Origin: Oehlia diaphana
Lineage: Eukaryota; Glomeromycota; Glomeromycetes; Glomerales; Glomeraceae
NCBI GenBank assembly: GCA_003833135.1
Contig: QZLH01000228.1
Coordinates: forward strand, 8,781-28,887
Reading direction: 5' to 3'
Length of the DNA: 20,107 nt
Position numbers and translations under genes: made by a program. Below, one piece after another: positions 16,913 to 20,107 of this stretch. The first letter of the stretch is position 1. Every line of letters starts with the position of its first letter. The notes under the pieces are model-generated. The model was given only the letters and a program-made list of their open reading frames with translations, had not been told where the DNA came from and searched no databases.

Positions 16913-16968
16913 ATCCCGGCCAAAATTTCTTAATTCCGGCCAATTCATAATGCCGGCCCAAAATCGGT
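16913..16968. repeat. Dispersed repeat, copy 3 (inverted, GGCCGG-rich)
   Basis: CCGGCCAAAATTTCTTAATT, CCGGCCAATTCATAATG and CCGGCCCAAAATCGG follow each other. Read inversely it contains GCCGGAATTAAGA, exactly as in copy 1 at 6768. GGCCGG is conspicuous in such AT-rich surroundings. Confidence 0.5.
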
Positions 16969-17013
16969 TAAAATTCCTCTAGTACGAACATATTAAAATA
17001 TATTTCCTCTCTC

Positions 17014-17029
17014 TATATATATATATATA
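17014..17029. repeat. (AT)n microsatellite
   Basis: Eight AT units follow a short CT-rich run. Confidence 0.9.
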
Positions 17030-17599
17030 CTTCGTTTGGACTTTATTTATTTTCTCTAAGTTTTGGACATTGTGGGCTTTCTCTTCCTATAATTCAAAAC
17101 TAAGGTGGATACCCACTTCAAATTTTTTTTTTACTGTAAATATTCACTCTCAATTGGTGGTGATACACCAGAATCCTCTAGTTATAATTAATAAGGAACT
17201 TTATTAATGAGTAAAATATAAAATATATTTCAAGAACATTAACATACTGTATTATATAGATTATAAGAGCTAGTATAATGATCAAATATTTTAACTTCTT
17301 TAGCTTTAATTTGATCCAATGATATTCATTTAATTCTTTATATATTATAAGTTCTGATAAAATTTTTTTAAATAATCAATTATTCAATTAATAAAGAAAA
17401 AAAAGAATCAATTGAATAGTAAAAACTAAAATAAGCAGAAAAAGGATAAATAATAGAAATCTATCAATAAATGGGAAAACCTAACGATGTTGAAAACAAA
17501 AAGCAAGAATAATAATTAGATAGCTATCATGCTATCAATTAATATAGTTATAGTAAGTAATAAATAAATTAAAATAATCATTAAAACCTTTAACTGCAC

Positions 17600-18160
17600 T
17601 TGTTCAATATACTTGATAATCATATAATTTACTGTTCCAGCAATTTATGCAAATCGACACGTGATAAACACCGCAAGCACTTCAATGAAGGTCTCTCTAC
17701 CTTACGACACTGGCTTCGACAACTCCTGTTGAGAAAATCCAACCTCGAAACTAGCTACAATCCCACCACGGAGTCACTCACGATACATCAGTGGCTCACA
17801 GATTTCTCCCTCTTTCTGTTCCTGGCTCTTCTTATTTCGTGGTGTTAATTAGTAGGCTTTCTAAGCCCTTTTTAGTACTTTTAACACTTATAGATGATAG
17901 AAATTTTTTTTGGTGTCCGGGTTTACCATGTAGAGGGCTTTTTCTTTTCTTTCTCTTTATTTTATTTTTTAGTGTTTATACAATACAGGTAATGCCTAAT
18001 TTTGTTTTTTCAATAACAGGTAGCACGATCCTTGCGAAGGTTGGGTTCATACTAGCATAGTGGCACGTTGTAGTTTCCTTTTGTAAGGGCTCAGTTCCCG
18101 AGTCTGTATGGCTCCCGCTATTGTCTACACTCTAAAATAAAATAAAAAATAAAATAAAAT
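17600..18160 (+). mobile_element. Fragment resembling the 3' end of a non-LTR retrotransposon
   Basis: This block is clearly richer in G and C than its surroundings. Its first part is an open frame without an ATG (17600-17848) reading STRDKHRKHF, NEGLSTLRHWLRQLLLRKSN and HQWLTDFSLFLFLALLISWC. A non-coding tail follows, with structured GC-containing sequence (GGCTCAGTTCCCGAGTCTG region) and an A-rich tail of AAAAT/AAAAAAT units at 18134-18160. The combination of a 5'-truncated coding end, a 3' UTR and a simple A-rich tail fits a LINE insertion. No reverse transcriptase motif is inside, so the class is inferred. AATAAATTAA occurs before (17562) and after (18168) and could be a target duplication, but it is weak in AT-rich DNA. 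A second frame (17791-18060) is considered a shadow. Confidence 0.45.
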
Positions 18161-18709
18161 TGGCACCGAATAAATTAAGATTGGTCAAGGAATTGAATTA
18201 TATAAACATTGTAATTATTTCTATTTTGATAAATGTCAAAGCCCTGCTACGGATAGTTGCAGTTCTCTTACCCAATAAATTAAAGAGAATATTATTTTGA
18301 TATTATTTTGTATAACTTCTACTACTTTAAATAAAGTTTATAGTAAATAACTTTCTATTTAATTATTTCTGCGTATTATAATCATTTCAATAACAAAACC
18401 GTTTATTTCTAAATTAAAAAAAAACATTTTGCTTTCATATCCCACCTGAGTAGATCCAAAGAAACTTTGTATCGTTACATTGTACCTCATGTCTCTTTGC
18501 GTCATCTAATAACAAAATATCAAGTAATTTCATATCTTATATACAATAGAAATTGATCTTTACCTATTTAAAAGTAATAAAGTAGGTGTTTGACAAGTTT
18601 TATTGCGTATCCCTCCAAAAATTTGATATATTATAGACAGTTTTTTATTATGATAATACTTTACATGTTAATTATGAGATTAGATACGTATGAGTAATAA
18701 TACAAACTA
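18161..18709. other. Stretch with possible coding remnants, no intact gene
   Basis: On +, 18174-18278 is open for 34 codons (KIGQGIELYKHCNYFYF, DKCQSPATDSCSSLTQ) just after the A-rich tail. On the minus strand, 18533-18435 reads MKLLDILLLDDAKRHEVQCN then DTKFLWIYSGGI. A different minus frame, 18505-18359, gives 48 codons starting MTQRDMRYNVTIQSFFGSTQ right after an acceptor-like TTATTAG. The overlapping frames cannot all be real. One may be an exon of a decayed gene. Confidence 0.25.
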
Positions 18710-18944
18710 ACATATTTTACAGATACGCAGTATATTATAATCAGTTTTAGTAACTGGTATTTATAACTATATCAAATTTATCAGTAAACTTTTTATTGTC
18801 CGACATATTTTATAGATACACAGTATATTATATTATTGTCCGACATATTTTATAGATACGCAGTATATTATAATCAGTTTTATAACTTTTATAACTGGTA
18901 TTTATAAGTATATCAAATTTTTCAGTAAACTTTTTTATTGTCCG
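18710..18944 (+). repeat. Tandem repeat: full, truncated and full copy
   Basis: Copy 1 (18710-18802) and copy 3 (18843-18944) share ACATATTTTA(C/T)AGATACGC, AGTATATTATAATCAGTTTT, TAACTGGTATTTATAA, ATATCAAATTT and CAGTAAAC, ending in TTTTATTGTCCG. Copy 2 (18803-18842) keeps only the first 30 bases or so and the TTATTGTCCG end, a simple internal deletion of the same unit. Copy 3 carries a small additional TAACTTTTA duplication. Confidence 0.88.
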
Positions 18945-19280
18945 AAGCGTAGGACACACTCCAAACTAGGGAATATTAAATTCTAGGATCTTGTGTAGCT
19001 ATCGAAATGTTATGTATATCACGCGTTTAAGCTTTCAAGCACTCATGATTTTTTCAGTATACAATAAAAACTTTATACTAAAACCATTGCCAAACTATAT
19101 ATCAAAAATAAATTAGCTTGAATAAAAATTTAATTATATGGTTTATTAGTCATCATTAAATCAATTAATATTACTAGTTTAAGTTAAATAACTTATAAAT
19201 TCATAGGTAATCTTGATTTTTTTTATCTATTTTATTATTAGTCACTATGTATCTATGTATTCAAAGGGTTTTTAAAAATA
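18945..19280. other. Gene-free stretch
   Basis: AT-rich DNA upstream of the membrane-protein gene. No supported gene or repeat. Confidence 0.45.
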
Positions 19281-19288
19281 TATAAATA
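19281..19288 (+). promoter_or_regulatory. Probable TATA box of the membrane-protein gene
   Basis: TATAAATA is preceded by ATTTTTAAAAATA-like sequence and followed by a CCC. It lies about 110 bp before the ATG at 19396. The 5' UTR between them is A/T/C-rich and lacks ATG. Confidence 0.5.
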
Positions 19289-19365
19289 CCCTTAAATTTC
19301 CTCAAGGAAAAATCAAAAACCAAATTTCAATATTATTATTTTACAATTATCAATCAAAATTTTCT

Positions 19366-19395
19366 AAATTTCAATTTCAAATTTCAAATTTCAAA
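19366..19395. repeat. Short (CAAATTT)n run in the 5' UTR
   Basis: Four imperfect CAAATTT or CAATTT units directly precede the start codon. The final CAAA gives A at -3, a favourable start context. Confidence 0.7.
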
Positions 19396-19869
19396 ATGTC
19401 TTATCATTTGTGCGCAAACATTATCAATACTATTTTAAATGAAACTCCCATTAACAAATGTCACAATAATCCTCAACCCATAATTGAAACATCTCAACAT
19501 TTACATTTACCATTACTTACTGGATTTTTTTACATTCTTTTCATCATTCTCCTCACATATACCAATATTCTCAATAACATAATTGTCATAATTTTGCGTT
19601 CATTAAAATTCATATGCACTACAATCCTTTTCATTCCCAACCATCTCCCTACTCTTCCATATCTCTTTAATACATTTTATTCTTTTGATCATTTCTTACT
19701 ATCTATATTATTATCAATTCTTCTTAATATTTTGTTTACATTATCATCAATTCTTCTTTATTTTCTTTTTTTTCTTAATTTTATAATTCATATTCTTATC
19801 TTTTCTTATTCTCTACTTTATAAAATAACCTATTTAGTAAATATTATTCTCCTCTTAATCTCCCAATAG
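19396..19869 (+). CDS. Putative multi-pass membrane protein, function unknown
   Basis: A single open frame of 157 residues starts MSYHLCANIINTILNE with favourable ATG context and an upstream TATA box. Residues 1-37 are polar (Asn, His, Gln). The rest is extremely hydrophobic (Leu, Ile, Phe), with likely membrane segments at about 38-57, 61-80, 99-120, 121-142 and 145-156. A short PNHLPTLPYL loop lies at about 81-90. Charged residues are very few: only Arg68, Lys71, Asp98 and Lys143 lie beyond residue 35. No family is recognised. T- and C-rich DNA can produce such hydrophobic frames by chance, but the promoter-like features, length and leading polar region favour a real gene. It could also be the first exon of a longer model. 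Confidence 0.5.
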   Translation: MSYHLCANIINTILNETPINKCHNNPQPIIETSQHLHLPLLTGFFYILFIILLTYTNILNNIIVIILRSLKFICTTILFIPNHLPTLPYLFNTFYSFDHFLLSILLSILLNILFTLSSILLYFLFFLNFIIHILIFSYSLLYKITYLVNIILLLISQ

Positions 19870-19889
19870 CTTAATTAAATAATTTTATA

Positions 19890-20107
19890 TTACGTAGCTT
19901 GGCCCATTGCTTACCAAATATAGCATGGAGACGTAATCTTTACCCTTTGGTCAACTTGGGATTACTTGACCATTCTTAGATAGATAATTCTTACAAGGGG
20001 ATCGTTTGCATCGCCCATGAAGCATTGCACCGCGCTGATTGGTGTCAGAGAGATCCTTTGTCTTGTAAAAATTTACCCTTTCTTGATCATTTGATCTATC
20101 TCATGTG
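19890..20107. other. Higher-GC block of unknown type, cut by the window edge
   Basis: The composition changes abruptly to more balanced bases with few homopolymers. GGTCAA and TTGACC (about 19949-19972) form a 6-bp stem. On the minus strand a 49-codon stretch without stops reads DRSNDQERVNFYKTKDLSD, TNQRGAMLHGRCKRSPCKNY and LSKNGQVIPS before a stop at about 19951. It could be an exon of a gene running in from the right, or a copy of a dispersed (SINE-like) repeat. I see no clear tRNA or known RNA motif. Confidence 0.3.

Larger units (their letters stand above)
16730..17599. other. Gene-free stretch with dispersed repeat and microsatellite
   Basis: Holds the third copy of the dispersed repeat (16913-16968) and an (AT)n microsatellite. 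TATTCAATT and AATTGAATA form a short inverted pair near 17380-17420. No gene is supported. Confidence 0.45.

Noticed and set aside
17791..18060. 89-codon hydrophobic open frame on +
   Set aside because: It runs across the presumed UTR of the retrotransposon-like fragment, overlapping the better-supported frame. T-rich DNA readily gives hydrophobic frames.
1..20107. tRNA or rRNA genes
   Set aside because: No B-box-like GGTTCGAATCC with a matching cloverleaf, and no conserved rRNA segment, was recognised on either strand. A computational scan would be needed to exclude them fully.

Overview
The window looks like nuclear DNA of an arbuscular mycorrhizal fungus, Rhizophagus/Glomus type (Glomeromycotina). 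The reasons are very AT-rich intergenic DNA, short GT...AG introns of 73-86 bp with T-rich 3' ends, and a protein-kinase-like plus Sel1-repeat gene of a kind that is greatly expanded in those genomes. The organism call comes from gene style and remembered family features, not from a database search.

Layout. 1-3489: mostly gene-free AT-rich DNA with simple repeats, a pyrimidine-rich tract (about 1815-2090), a micro-ORF that is almost only a signal peptide (2262-2345), a 124-bp TA-flanked inverted-repeat element (2661-2784) and two hairpins before the first gene. 3490-4977: a Sel1-repeat protein gene whose last repeat is cut by an in-frame TGA at 4843. 4978-8695: a repeat-rich desert holding a GATATC-rich palindromic element (5812-6204), a 450-bp TA-flanked element (6531-6980), copies of a dispersed repeat, and small decayed coding fragments. 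8696-10888: a five-exon gene for a 626-residue protein kinase-like protein with six C-terminal Sel1 repeats; its catalytic Asp is replaced by Asn, so it is probably a pseudokinase. 11916-12815: an intronless gene for a 299-residue Sel1 protein that aligns without gaps to the last exon of its neighbour and starts at the counterpart of the neighbour's internal Met326.

12816-20107: decayed minus-strand coding sequence (13095-13506); a cluster of inverted-repeat elements, including a full-length foldback palindrome of 508 bp (14274-14781) and a 406-bp element with perfect 26-bp terminal repeats (14983-15388); a small predicted secreted glycine-rich protein on the minus strand (15773-16144); a second decayed minus-strand gene (16464-16729); a higher-GC fragment with an A/T-rich tail that resembles the 3' end of a non-LTR retrotransposon (about 17600-18160); a tandem repeat (18710-18944); a putative multi-pass membrane protein (19396-19869); and an unassigned higher-GC block running off the right edge.

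How the genes relate. The two neighbouring Sel1 genes are clear relatives: a pseudokinase-Sel1 protein and a Sel1-only partial copy. A scaffold or decoy pair is possible but is inference. The first Sel1 gene belongs to a different subfamily. The rest is a mix of MITE-like elements, a few short genes and broken gene remnants, as expected in a repeat-rich accessory region.
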